Assembly (NCBI GenBank): GCA_026645945.1
Contig: JAPKMO010000035.1
Location: 1-36,234 of the forward strand
Length of the DNA: 36,234 nucleotides
Direction: 5' to 3'
From: Anaerolineae bacterium
Lineage (GTDB): Bacteria > Chloroflexota > Anaerolineae > Aggregatilineales > Phototrophicaceae
Shown here: positions 16,571-24,824 of the stretch, one piece after another
How positions within the stretch are numbered: the stretch's first letter is position 1
Layout: the number at the start of each line of letters is the position of its first letter
Notes under the pieces: generated by a model
Told to the model about the DNA's origin: nothing
Seen by the model: only the letters and a program-made list of their open reading frames with translations
Database searches by the model: none
Position numbers and translations under genes: made by a program

Positions 16571-16627
16571 GCCTGAACCCCAATCGGGGTCCATTCGCGG
16601 CGCATTTCAACACAGGGCGGTACAGGC

Positions 16628-17626
16628 ATGATTTTTGTCACCGGTGGAACCGGATTTTTGGGACGGCATCTTATCCCTGAATTGTGCCGGGCGGGTTTTA
16701 ACCTGCGCGTGCTGACCCGTCGCCCGGCGGATCACCCCTGGTTGAAGCGTTATCCTCGCCTGACGGTCGTTGAAGGCGACCTGCTGGATGCCGATACGCT
16801 GCTGAAGGGGGTGGATGGCTGCCGGTATGTCATTCACGCCGGGGGGATGTTCCGCTTTTGGGGTGATGAAAACGCCTTTGCGGCGACCAATATACGCGGC
16901 ACGGAAAACGTGCTGAAGGCGGCGGCGAGAGCCAGTGTTGAGCGGTTTATCCATATTTCCACCATCGCCGTTATCGGTCATCCTGACCCGGCGCATGTGA
17001 TTGACGAGACTTATCCGCCGCGCCCGGCAGATGCCTACCAGCGCAGCAAATGGCAGGCCGAACAGATGGTTATGCGCGCGCATCGTGAACAGGGCGTGCC
17101 GGTGGTTGTGCTGCGGCCAGGAGCTTATTACGGGCCGCTGGGGCATTATGCGTTTAATCGGCTGTTTTTTAAAGATCCCATGCGCGGCATCATCATGCAA
17201 ATCAACGGTGGGCGCTATATCATCTTCCCGGCTTACATCGCCGACGTGGTGCAGGGCGTGATGAGGGGGCTGGAATGTGGCCGCCTGGGGGCGGTGTATA
17301 ACATCTGTGGGGATTGGATTTCGCACAAAGAAGCGTTTGACATCATCTGCCAGGAGGCGAACATTCGCTGGCCGCGTCTGCTGATTCCCGACTGGTTGGG
17401 CATTACGACGGCGCGTTTTCTGGAGGCTCTGGCGCTGGTTACACGTCAGGAGCCGTTCTGGCCGCTTAATTTGCGGTCGTATGTTTATAATAACTGGCGC
17501 GTCTCCAGCGATAAAGCCCGGCGGGAGTTGGGTTTCGTGCCGACCGATTTCCGTATAGGAGCGCGCGCGACGATTGCCTGGTATCGCGCCGGGCAGCCGG
17601 ATGACCTGCCTGAATTGATGTGTTAA
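16628..17626 (+). CDS. NAD-dependent epimerase/dehydratase (extended SDR)
   Basis: A 332-residue extended short-chain dehydrogenase/reductase with a Rossmann fold. The N-terminal dinucleotide motif is VTGGTGFLGRHL at residues 4-15. The ISTIAVIG segment gives the catalytic Ser/Thr region, and the YxxxK motif is YQRSK in DAYQRSKWQAEQ. RPGAYYGP is the substrate-side NxxRPGxxYGP-like loop. Such proteins act on nucleotide sugars, steroids or dihydroflavonol-like substrates; the specific one is not visible. ATG 16628 follows a weak site (GGCGGTACAGGC). No sugar-biosynthesis partners lie nearby. Confidence 0.88.
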   Translation: MIFVTGGTGFLGRHLIPELCRAGFNLRVLTRRPADHPWLKRYPRLTVVEGDLLDADTLLKGVDGCRYVIHAGGMFRFWGDENAFAATNIRGTENVLKAAARASVERFIHISTIAVIGHPDPAHVIDETYPPRPADAYQRSKWQAEQMVMRAHREQGVPVVVLRPGAYYGPLGHYAFNRLFFKDPMRGIIMQINGGRYIIFPAYIADVVQGVMRGLECGRLGAVYNICGDWISHKEAFDIICQEANIRWPRLLIPDWLGITTARFLEALALVTRQEPFWPLNLRSYVYNNWRVSSDKARRELGFVPTDFRIGARATIAWYRAGQPDDLPELMC

Positions 17627-17652
17627 ACAAAAGATAACCGAAGTGGTTTGTG

Positions 17653-18186
17653 ATGTTCGATGAAGTCAAAATCTACGTTCGCAGCGGGGATGGGGGACAT
17701 GGCGCGATTGCCTTCCACCGCGAGAAGTTTGTGCCGCGCGGCGGCCCATCCGGCGGCGATGGCGGGCGGGGCGGCGATGTCATTCTGAAGGTCAACCCGA
17801 AGCTGAATACCTTCTCGCCGTTCCAGAAGCGAATCCACTTTAAAGCCAGCTCCGGCGGGCGGGGCCGGAACAAAAACCAGACCGGCGCCAGCGCAGATAA
17901 TCTGGAAGTGGAAGTGCCGCCGGGTACGGTAGTGCGGGCGGGGTGGGCGCGGAAATGCCCGGTTTGCCACGCCGTCCAATCAGGCGCCGCAGATCGCGGA
18001 GAAGGGCGAACCCGGACAGGAACGCTGGCTGCTGCTCGAACTGCGTCTGATTGCCGATGTGGGCATCGTCGGCGTGCCGAACGCTGGCAAGTCCACGCTG
18101 CTGTCGGTTATCAGCAATGCCAGGCCGAAAATCGCCGATTATCCCTTTACCACGCTGGAGCCGAACCTGGGCGTGGTAGTTTATGA
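17653..18186 (+). CDS. 5' reading frame of the broken obgE (Obg fold, then out-of-frame tail)
   Basis: The open frame from ATG 17653 encodes about 95 authentic residues of the Obg N-terminal domain ([56 protein letters not shown]). After base ~17938 the remaining ~82 codons are the wrong frame of the same gene ([11 protein letters not shown] and onward) and have no family meaning. A product would lack the GTPase. Listed separately so that an automatic call here is not read as an independent gene. Confidence 0.6.
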   Translation: MFDEVKIYVRSGDGGHGAIAFHREKFVPRGGPSGGDGGRGGDVILKVNPKLNTFSPFQKRIHFKASSGGRGRNKNQTGASADNLEVEVPPGTVVRAGWARKCPVCHAVQSGAADRGEGRTRTGTLAAARTASDCRCGHRRRAERWQVHAAVGYQQCQAENRRLSLYHAGAEPGRGSL

Positions 18187-18844
18187 CGACCGTGATCTGG
18201 TGGTGGCGGACATCCCCGGCCTGATCGAAGGCGCGCACCTGGGGGTCGGCCTGGGACACGCCTTTTTGCGGCATGTGCAGCGGACGCGCGTTCTGGTGCA
18301 TCTGTTGGACGGCGGGGGTGAAAACCCGCTGGCCGACTACAGCCAGATCAACTCGGAACTGGCGCTGTACGACGAGCGGCTGGGGCAAAAACCGCAGATT
18401 GTCGTCTACAACAAAATGGATATTCCCACAGCGCGCGAACGCTGGTCGGAGGTCGAAAAGGCGCTGAAGGCGCGCGGCGTGCAGCCGATGGCGATTTCCG
18501 CCGCTACCCAGGAAAACGTGCGCGCGCTGGTGCAGCGTGTTTTCCAAACAGTTGAAACACTACCGGAGGAAACCCGTATCTCGCTGGATGAAATGCCGGT
18601 TTACGAGCTGCCGGAGGATGAACAGGCGTTTACCATCACCCATGAGGATGAGGGGGTATTCCGCGTATCCGGCAGGCGCATCGAGCGCGCGGCGGCCATG
18701 ACGTACTGGGATTACGACGAGGCTGTGATGCGTTTTCAAAACATACTGGAGGCGTTGGGGGTTTCTGCCGCGCTGGAGGAAGCCGGCGTTCAGCCGGGCG
18801 ATACCGTCTATATCGGCGAACACGAACTTGAGTGGTCGGAATAA
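18059..18844 (+). CDS. 3' reading frame of the broken obgE (GTPase and OCT domains)
   Basis: The longest downstream frame with a plausible start (GTG 18059) encodes the Obg G domain and C-terminal domain. Motifs are G1 GVPNAGKST, switch regions [12 protein letters not shown] and [20 protein letters not shown], and NKMD for guanine specificity. [32 protein letters not shown] is the OCT domain. No ribosome site precedes GTG 18059, and sequence upstream in the same frame is already Obg, so this is a fragment rather than a natural start. The stop TAA overlaps the nadD ATG by one base. Confidence 0.65.
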   Translation: MGIVGVPNAGKSTLLSVISNARPKIADYPFTTLEPNLGVVVYDDRDLVVADIPGLIEGAHLGVGLGHAFLRHVQRTRVLVHLLDGGGENPLADYSQINSELALYDERLGQKPQIVVYNKMDIPTARERWSEVEKALKARGVQPMAISAATQENVRALVQRVFQTVETLPEETRISLDEMPVYELPEDEQAFTITHEDEGVFRVSGRRIERAAAMTYWDYDEAVMRFQNILEALGVSAALEEAGVQPGDTVYIGEHELEWSE

Positions 18845-19443
18845 TGCAGCGGATTGGCATCCTGGGCGGCACGTTCGACCCGCCGCATATCGGGCATCTC
18901 ATCCTGGCCGAATATGCCGCCGAAACGTTAGACCTCTTCCGGCTGTTATTTGTCCCGGCGGCAGACCCGCCCCACAAACGCAGCGAACAAAAAACCGACG
19001 TTCAGCACCGTCTGGCGATGCTCGAACGGGCGATTGGCGATAATGCCCGTTTTGTGCTTTCGCGGATAGATGTAGACCGCCCCGGCCCGCATTATTCGCT
19101 GGATATGGTGGAAATCGTGCAGGGGTTGTACCCCGGCGCGGAGCTGTATTTCCTGATGGGCGGCGATTCGCTGCGCGACCTACCGCGCTGGTTTCGTCCG
19201 GCGGCGCTTATTCGCCTGTGCCGGCTGGGGGTGGTGCGCCGTCCCGGCGATGTGGTTTATCCCGACATGCACGAGGCGGTTTTGCCGGGATTGGCCGAGC
19301 GGGTGACGATGATTGAAGCGCCGCTGATCGGCATTTCCTCAACTGAAATTGTGGAACGGCTGCGCCGGGGGGCCAGCGTGCGTTATCTTGTCCCGGATGC
19401 CGTTCTGGACTACATTCTGGCAAATGACGTTTACGGTAGATGA
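18844..19443 (+). CDS. nadD: Nicotinate-nucleotide adenylyltransferase
   Basis: Adenylates nicotinate mononucleotide to deamido-NAD in NAD biosynthesis (cytosol). The nucleotidyltransferase signature GGTFDPPHIGHL is at residues 7-18. VPAADPPHKR follows, then YFLMGGDSLRDLPRW and the C-terminal ISSTEIVERLRRG, the family's SSTxIR-type motif. The 199-residue length is typical. ATG 18844 overlaps the obgE stop (TAATG). A GTG 12 bases upstream would add four residues but lies inside obgE. The obg-nadD order is common in bacteria, supporting both calls. Its stop overlaps the start of the solute-binding gene by four bases. Confidence 0.95.
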   Translation: MQRIGILGGTFDPPHIGHLILAEYAAETLDLFRLLFVPAADPPHKRSEQKTDVQHRLAMLERAIGDNARFVLSRIDVDRPGPHYSLDMVEIVQGLYPGAELYFLMGGDSLRDLPRWFRPAALIRLCRLGVVRRPGDVVYPDMHEAVLPGLAERVTMIEAPLIGISSTEIVERLRRGASVRYLVPDAVLDYILANDVYGR

Positions 19444-21200
19444 TAATGTCTTCTAAGTCGTTTTTGATTCTGATGGTGGCCGGTCTGCTGCTCGGTATGG
19501 CCCCACTGCCGGCCATCGCGCAGGAAAACCCCGTGCCGACGCTTGTTCCGCCAACCCTCGCGCCAACGGCGGACGCAGCCGGCATAAGTGACGCGCTGCT
19601 GGCGGAATCCACAACTGCGCGCATTCAGCGCGAAGGCAAGGTGCGCGTCGGCCTGCTGTATAATCTGCCGCCCTTCGGCGAGTTGAACATTCGCGGCCAA
19701 GTGGCCGGCTTTGACGCCGACTTGGCGCGCAGCCTGGTGGAAACCTGGGGGCTGACGTTCGAGCCGGTGCAGGTTACGCGCCAGACGGCGCTCGACGCGC
19801 TGCGGAGTGGTGATGTGGATATGGTCGTCGCGGCGCAGGTTCACCGCCGGGAACTAGATGGCATGGTGGAGTTCAGTCAGACTTACTACCCAACGTTTCA
19901 GGCGATGGCCGTCCGCGCTGATGATGGGGCGGTTTCGCTGGCGGCGATGGTCGGGCGGCGAATCGGCGTGGTACTAGGGTATCCGGGGGAGCAGGCTGTC
20001 GCCGTCTGGCAGCAGCGCGCCGGCTTTACGGTGACGGTGATACCCTATCTAACGCTTGACCGGGCCGTGACGGCGCTGCTGACCGGCGAAGTGGACGGTG
20101 TGGTCGAAAACCGCGTGCAGCTAACACGGGTCATTCCCGATCTCAGTCTAGTACGCCTGCTAGACGAGCCGGTTTCGCCGGAGCCTTATGCTGTTGTCCT
20201 GCCGAGGCAGGATGTGAACTTTCGCAATCTGGTCAATCGCACCCTGCAATATCTGAAAAAGACAGGCCGCCTGAACGAAATTCACCAAGCCTACTTTGAA
20301 GGTGTGAACTACCCAGAAAGCGCCCTGCCGCTGTGGGCGAACGTGGGTGACGAAGCGCCGACCCCGGCGTTGTTCGGCGGGGATGTGCCGTATCCGGCGC
20401 AGTATGTCGTGCCGCGTTTGCAGTCGGCGCGGGTGGTGCGCGTGGCGGGCGCTGCCGAACTCCAGCCGGATGCGCCGGAGAGCGAAAAACGGCTGGATGC
20501 ACTCAACCGGGCGCTGGTTGAGGCGATGGCCGCCCGTTGGGGTGTAAGTGTGGAGTTTATCCCCAACAGCGCAGGTAACGCGGTTGATCTGGTGGCGGCG
20601 GGGCAGGCCGATCTGGCGGTGAATGTGCCGCTGGATTGGGCGCTGGTCGACCGGGTTGGCCTGACCGGATTTTATCTGCTGCATGGCGAGCGGCTGATGG
20701 TCGAACAGAATGCATCCTACGAGACGTTTAACAGCCTTCGTGGGCGGTGGGTGGGTATCTTCGCCAGCGAGCCGGGGGCTGCCGACAGGGTGAATGCGCT
20801 GGCACAGACCGTGAACAGCAGCGTTCGCATCTTTACTATTTTGCGGGAGCAGGATGCGGCCTTCAATATGCTGGTGGAAGAAAACGCCGATGTGGTTTTT
20901 GGCGACAGTCTGAAACTTATCCCGCATCTGGAGGCGAATCCGGGTCTGCTGCGGATCACCACGCGGGGCGAAGCGCTTGACCCCTGGTACAGCCGGACGT
21001 ACCGGGCGCTGGCCGTGCCGCGTAATGATCTGGATTTCCGGCTGCTGGTGGATTATACGCTGCAAGAACTGGCTTATGACGGTGTATGGCGCGGTTTGAT
21101 GTCCCCCGTGATGCTGCCGGAGGATATTCCTGCGCTGGAAATTTGGCCGGGGCCTTCGAGCTACCTGGGCTTTAACCTGGATGAGGCGCTGGCAGGGTAG
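19440..21200 (+). CDS. Secreted tandem solute-binding protein (two SBP_bac_3-like domains)
   Basis: A 586-residue exported protein. ATG 19440 overlaps nadD (ATGA); ATG 19446 gives the signal peptide SKSFLILMVAGLLLGMAPLPAIA. After a short Pro-rich linker, the first periplasmic-binding-protein family 3 domain (~60-280) starts GKVRVGLLYNLPPFGE, contains GQVAGFDADLARSLVETWGL and ends KKTGRLNEIHQAYFEG. A second, more diverged domain (~320-570) has EAMAARWGVSVEFIPN, DLVAAGQADLAVN, LRGRWVGIFAS and LQELAYDGVWRGL. Single-domain family members bind amino acids or act as sensors. No ABC permease or ATPase for uptake and no kinase is adjacent, so it may be a free receptor. There is no lipobox and no transmembrane helix after the signal peptide. 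Confidence 0.85.
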   Translation: MIMSSKSFLILMVAGLLLGMAPLPAIAQENPVPTLVPPTLAPTADAAGISDALLAESTTARIQREGKVRVGLLYNLPPFGELNIRGQVAGFDADLARSLVETWGLTFEPVQVTRQTALDALRSGDVDMVVAAQVHRRELDGMVEFSQTYYPTFQAMAVRADDGAVSLAAMVGRRIGVVLGYPGEQAVAVWQQRAGFTVTVIPYLTLDRAVTALLTGEVDGVVENRVQLTRVIPDLSLVRLLDEPVSPEPYAVVLPRQDVNFRNLVNRTLQYLKKTGRLNEIHQAYFEGVNYPESALPLWANVGDEAPTPALFGGDVPYPAQYVVPRLQSARVVRVAGAAELQPDAPESEKRLDALNRALVEAMAARWGVSVEFIPNSAGNAVDLVAAGQADLAVNVPLDWALVDRVGLTGFYLLHGERLMVEQNASYETFNSLRGRWVGIFASEPGAADRVNALAQTVNSSVRIFTILREQDAAFNMLVEENADVVFGDSLKLIPHLEANPGLLRITTRGEALDPWYSRTYRALAVPRNDLDFRLLVDYTLQELAYDGVWRGLMSPVMLPEDIPALEIWPGPSSYLGFNLDEALAG

Positions 21201-21336
21201 GGCGCGCCTGGACAAGCGGCCCGAAGATGAGGGCGGTCGAACCGGCCAGGATGCTCACGAACATAACCAAGTGGATATGCCGGCGTTTTATGGCACTAAA
21301 CATGGTTGGTATGCGCTCTATTGGTGCGAGAGCGTA

Positions 21337-22302
21337 TCAGGCCGAACGAGTTTGCCCCAGCGTCGCCAGGATGATGCCGCCCAGGATGACCACGCTGCCG
21401 ACGATCTGGAAGGGCAGCGGCGTTTCCCGGAACAGGAAATAGGCAATCGCCGCGCTGGCCGCCGGCTCAAGCTGGGTGGCGATGCTGACATAAGTGGCCG
21501 GAAAAAACTTGAGTACATAATTGAATGAAGTATGCCCCATCAACTGCGGGATGAGCGCCATACTCACCAGCCAGATATACCCCTGTAGGCTGTAGCCGAT
21601 GATCGAGATGCCCATCAGCAGCACCGCCAGCAGCAAAGTAATGGCCGCGCAGCTGTACACCAGCCAGATATAAACCAGCAGGGACAGTCCGCCGCGCAGC
21701 TTGCGCCCGATGGTGAAATACACGGCGACGGTCATCGCTCCGGCTAGGGCGAGCAGGCTGCCTAACAGCGGACTTTCACCAACCGTCACGATACCTTCCG
21801 CCGGGATAACGACTCCTAGGCCGGCGAGCAGGTTGTTAATCAGCCCGGCTACAACCGCGCTGCCGGTAATGCCGATCACCAAGCCGATGATGACCGGACG
21901 GGCCAGCCGCGCTTTTAGAAAAAACACTTCTAGCAGCGCCACCCACAGGGGATGAGTATTAACCAGCACAACGCTGATTAATACGCTGGTATATTCCAGC
22001 GACAGCACCCAGGTGGCAAAATGCGCGGCCAGGAACAGGCCGGCGATGGCGGCAAAAACCAGGTCGCTGCGTTGAAGGCGGCGGATTTCGTCGGCGTGGC
22101 GGCGCAGCGCGAGCGGCGTCAGGATGAGCGAGGCGATCCCCAGGCGGCCTGCGGCGATCATCAGCGAGGGCATTCCTTCCTGCTGTGCCAGCCGGATGAA
22201 GATGGAACCCATTGAAATGGCGGCGATGCCAATTACGATCACCAGATAAGCCCGCAGAGTCGCCTGCGGGCGCGCCAGGCTGAGGGGTTGTGCTTCGGTC
22301 AT
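21337..22302 (-). CDS. EamA/DMT-superfamily transporter
   Basis: A 321-residue multi-spanning protein with two EamA repeats, about ten hydrophobic helices in all. Helix 1 is YLVIVIGIAAISMGSIFIRLAQQ and the first repeat includes WVLSLEYTSVLISVVLVNTHPLWVALLE. The second repeat ends SIATQLEPAASAAIAYFLFRETPLPFQIVGSVVILGGIILA. The family exports metabolites or amino acids; the substrate is unknown. I chose ATG 22302 (MTEAQPLSL), with AAAGG about nine bases upstream on the minus strand. Earlier in-frame starts lack a ribosome site. The gene is divergent from sodA. The 21201-21336 gap shows no gene. Confidence 0.9.
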   Translation of the reverse strand: MTEAQPLSLARPQATLRAYLVIVIGIAAISMGSIFIRLAQQEGMPSLMIAAGRLGIASLILTPLALRRHADEIRRLQRSDLVFAAIAGLFLAAHFATWVLSLEYTSVLISVVLVNTHPLWVALLEVFFLKARLARPVIIGLVIGITGSAVVAGLINNLLAGLGVVIPAEGIVTVGESPLLGSLLALAGAMTVAVYFTIGRKLRGGLSLLVYIWLVYSCAAITLLLAVLLMGISIIGYSLQGYIWLVSMALIPQLMGHTSFNYVLKFFPATYVSIATQLEPAASAAIAYFLFRETPLPFQIVGSVVILGGIILATLGQTRSA

Positions 22303-22461
22303 GGTATGCCTTTGGGCAGATAACGACCGGAGCGCGCCGACGTGCGCCCCGGCCACAGATCTGCATTATCCTAACATCAAGCGAGGATGCAGGTCAAAGA
22401 GCCGCGCGAAAATGGACATATCAGAATAGCGTTAGAGTTCTGTCCTTTCGTCCAGTATCCT

Positions 22462-22490
22462 TCGACAACCCATCGTAATTATGCTAGTAT
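22462..22490 (+). promoter_or_regulatory. sodA promoter
   Basis: TCGACA (22462-22467), 17 bases, TAGTAT (22485-22490) with an extended TGC just before the -10. Transcription would start near 22497, leaving a leader of about 134 bases that includes the palindrome at 22513-22540. Confidence 0.5.
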
Positions 22491-22512
22491 ATGAACCATC
22501 TTGATCTGCATA

Positions 22513-22540
22513 CTGGCAGTGGGCTTAAGCCCACTGTCAG
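22513..22540. repeat. REP-like palindrome in the sodA leader
   Basis: CAGTGGGCTTAAGCCCACTG (22517-22536) is a perfect 20-base palindrome. Allowing one G-T pair it extends to 28 bases (22513-22540). The core GGGCTTNAGCCC recurs in a second hairpin at 35817-35838 with different flanks, suggesting a dispersed element rather than an operator unique to sodA. Confidence 0.75.
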
Positions 22541-22630
22541 CGGTAGGCATTCTCATCTTGTTGATGCACCAGGATAGTTTGCCATACCTGATATTGGTTG
22601 TGGATTATTAACAGAAGGAGAAGCGAGATC

Positions 22631-23239
<609 letters not shown>

Positions 23240-23261
23240 CCGACTCGTCGTCAGAGAGCAT

Positions 23262-23290
23262 AAAAGGCGGTACAATATGGCCGCCTTTTT
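23262..23290 (+). terminator. Rho-independent terminator of sodA
   Basis: AAAAGGCGG (23262-23270) pairs with CCGCCTTTT (23281-23289) around a ten-base loop and runs straight into T5. This is the clearest intrinsic terminator in the window. The loop contains TACAAT (23271-23276), a possible -10 for the downstream lyase gene with TCGTCA 17 bases before it. Confidence 0.9.
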
Positions 23291-23322
23291 GTTTGGAATT
23301 TACCAGGAGTTAAACATTTACT

Positions 23323-24738
23323 ATGACCGAGTTTCGTGTTGAAAAAGACTCTTTAGGGCCGGTTAATGTCCCGGCCAGCGCGTATTATGGCGCTCAAACC
23401 CAGCGCGCCGTTGAGAATTTTCCAGTCAGCGGTTTGAAGCCGTACCCGGCTTTTATCTGGTCTATGGCGCTCATCAAACGGGCGGCGGCGGAGGTGCATC
23501 TCGACCTGGGGCTGCTGGAAGCGCCGATGGCGCGCGCCATCATGCAGGCGGCGGACGAGGTGTTGGCGGGCAAATTCAACGATCATTTTGTGGTGGACGT
23601 ATTCCAGGCCGGGGCCGGAACCAGCCACAATATGAACACCAACGAGGTGATTGCCAATCGTGCCAATGAAATCCTGGGCTTTAGTCTGGATGACCCGAAA
23701 AAGCCGGTTAATCCCAACGACCACGTGAATATGGCGCAAAGCACCAACGACACTATCCCGACGGCGATCCGGCTGGGCGCACTGTGGCGGCTGGAAGAAC
23801 TGGTGAATACTCTACGGACATTGGAATACGCCTTACGGGCGAAGGCTGCGGAATGGGACGGCATCGTCAAAAGCGGGCGCACCCACCTGCAAGACGCCGT
23901 GCCGGTTCGTCTGGGGCAGGAAATCGGCGCATGGGCGAAGGCCATCGAACGCGGCATCCAGAAGATCGAACAGGCTGCCGAAGGACTGCGCCGGTTGGGT
24001 ATCGGCGGCACGGCAGTCGGCAGCGGTTTGAATGCCCATCCCGAATATCACCGGCGGATGGTCGTCAAATTAAGCGAACTGAGCGGGCTGAAACTCTACG
24101 AGTCCGATGATCTGTTCGAGTCCATGCAGTCCATGCAGGACGCGGTATTTTTCTCCGGGGCGCTGCGGACGGTGGCGCAAGACCTGATTCGGGTTGCCAA
24201 CGACATCCGCCTGCTCGCCAGCGGCCCGACGACCGGGCTGGCAGAGCTGACCTGCCCGACGGTGCAGCCGGGGTCTTCGATCATGCCAGGTAAGGTCAAC
24301 CCGGTGCTGGCCGAAATGCTGAATATGGCAATGTTCCACGTTATCGGCGACGATACCACTATTCTGCTGGCCGGGCAGGCCGGGCAGCTTGAACTGAACG
24401 TGATGATGCCGATAATCGCCCATAACCTGTTCGAGATGATGCATGTCATGATCGGCGCGGTGCGCGCTTTTACCGAAAAGTGCGTGGTCGGGCTGATCGC
24501 CAACCGCAAGCAGGCTGAGGGCTGGCTGGCGCGCAATCCCATTCTGGTTACGGCATTAAACCCGATCATCGGGTATAACAAGGGTAAAGAGGTCGCCATG
24601 AAATCGCTGGAAGAAGGCCGCAGCGTGCGCGATATCGTGGTGGAATTGGGGTATCTGTCGGCGGAGGAAGCCGACCGGGTGTTGGACGCTCGCCAGATGA
24701 CGGAAGGCGGAATCCAGGGCGTTAGCGCGGGTGGCTAA
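23323..24738 (+). CDS. Class II fumarase / aspartate ammonia-lyase superfamily enzyme
   Basis: A 471-residue cytosolic lyase that adds or removes water or ammonia across the fumarate double bond. The superfamily signature GSSIMPGKVNP is present, as are GRTHLQDAVPVRLGQE and the N-terminal VPASAYYGAQTQRAVENFPVSG. Several diagnostic stretches look aspartase-like: AGTSHNMNTNEVIANR, DHVNMAQSTND and AGQLELNVMMP. Others look fumarase-like: TALNPIIGYNKGKEVA and ELGYLSAEEADRVLD. I therefore do not choose between fumC and aspA. Length fits both. AGGAG lies 13-15 bases before ATG 23323, a long spacing. The gene stands alone between the sodA terminator and the kinase promoter. Confidence 0.9.
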   Translation: MTEFRVEKDSLGPVNVPASAYYGAQTQRAVENFPVSGLKPYPAFIWSMALIKRAAAEVHLDLGLLEAPMARAIMQAADEVLAGKFNDHFVVDVFQAGAGTSHNMNTNEVIANRANEILGFSLDDPKKPVNPNDHVNMAQSTNDTIPTAIRLGALWRLEELVNTLRTLEYALRAKAAEWDGIVKSGRTHLQDAVPVRLGQEIGAWAKAIERGIQKIEQAAEGLRRLGIGGTAVGSGLNAHPEYHRRMVVKLSELSGLKLYESDDLFESMQSMQDAVFFSGALRTVAQDLIRVANDIRLLASGPTTGLAELTCPTVQPGSSIMPGKVNPVLAEMLNMAMFHVIGDDTTILLAGQAGQLELNVMMPIIAHNLFEMMHVMIGAVRAFTEKCVVGLIANRKQAEGWLARNPILVTALNPIIGYNKGKEVAMKSLEEGRSVRDIVVELGYLSAEEADRVLDARQMTEGGIQGVSAGG

Positions 24739-24761
24739 GGCGGCTTTCTTGGGTTAGGATT

Positions 24762-24811
24762 GGTTGAGAATGTGGTTAAGATAAAGTATACTCAACCGCA
24801 TTCTCACAACC
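24762..24811 (+). promoter_or_regulatory. Kinase-gene promoter embedded in a large inverted repeat
   Basis: TTGAGA (24764-24769), 17 bases, TATACT (24787-24792) is a good sigma-70-type promoter. The same bases form an inverted repeat: GAGAATGTGGTTAAG (24766-24780) against CTCAACCGCATTCTC (24791-24805), one mismatch and one G-T pair, loop of ten. The arms extend as GGTT/AACC to 24762 and 24811 after a two-base bulge. The arms cover the -35 and the -10/start region, as a repressor operator would. An alternative is a 5' leader hairpin, but most of the left arm lies upstream of the expected transcription start near 24799. Confidence 0.6.
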
Positions 24812-24824
24812 GTAAGGCGTGCGC

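Larger units (their letters stand above)
17653..18844 (+). pseudogene. obgE: GTPase Obg/CgtA, interrupted by internal deletion plus frameshift
   Basis: Obg is an essential ribosome-assembly GTPase. The N-terminal Gly-rich Obg fold is present from ATG 17653 ([24 protein letters not shown], then VPPGTVVR). Frame 1 then stops making sense at about 17935-17938. The family's next conserved part, [30 protein letters not shown], continues in frame 2 from about 17939. Frame 2 runs without a stop into [41 protein letters not shown] and the C-terminal OCT domain. Compared with normal Obg, about 20-25 residues between VPPGTVVR and RGGRGN are missing as well. The junction lies in a GC-rich run (GTGCGGGCGGGG). 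Either an assembly/sequencing collapse or a real lesion explains it. nadD overlaps the stop. Confidence 0.88.
22303..22630. other. 328-base intergenic region between the EamA gene and sodA
   Basis: No coding potential beyond short shadows. It holds a possible minus-strand promoter for the EamA gene: TTGACC (complement of 22392-22397) with TAGGAT 18 bases on (complement of 22368-22373), weak. It also holds the sodA promoter (22462-22490) and the 28-base palindrome at 22513-22540 inside the expected sodA leader. Confidence 0.6.

Noticed and set aside
16576..16591. ACCCC/GGGGT mini-hairpin before the epimerase
   Set aside because: Five-base stem with no T-run; too weak to call a terminator.
21181..21336. 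Short plus-strand frames after the solute-binding gene
   Set aside because: No recognisable product and partly opposite the EamA gene; nothing supports a gene in 21201-21336.
22598..22630. GTG 22598 as the sodA start
   Set aside because: It adds 11 residues not found in the family and includes the good AAGGAG ribosome site used by ATG 22631.
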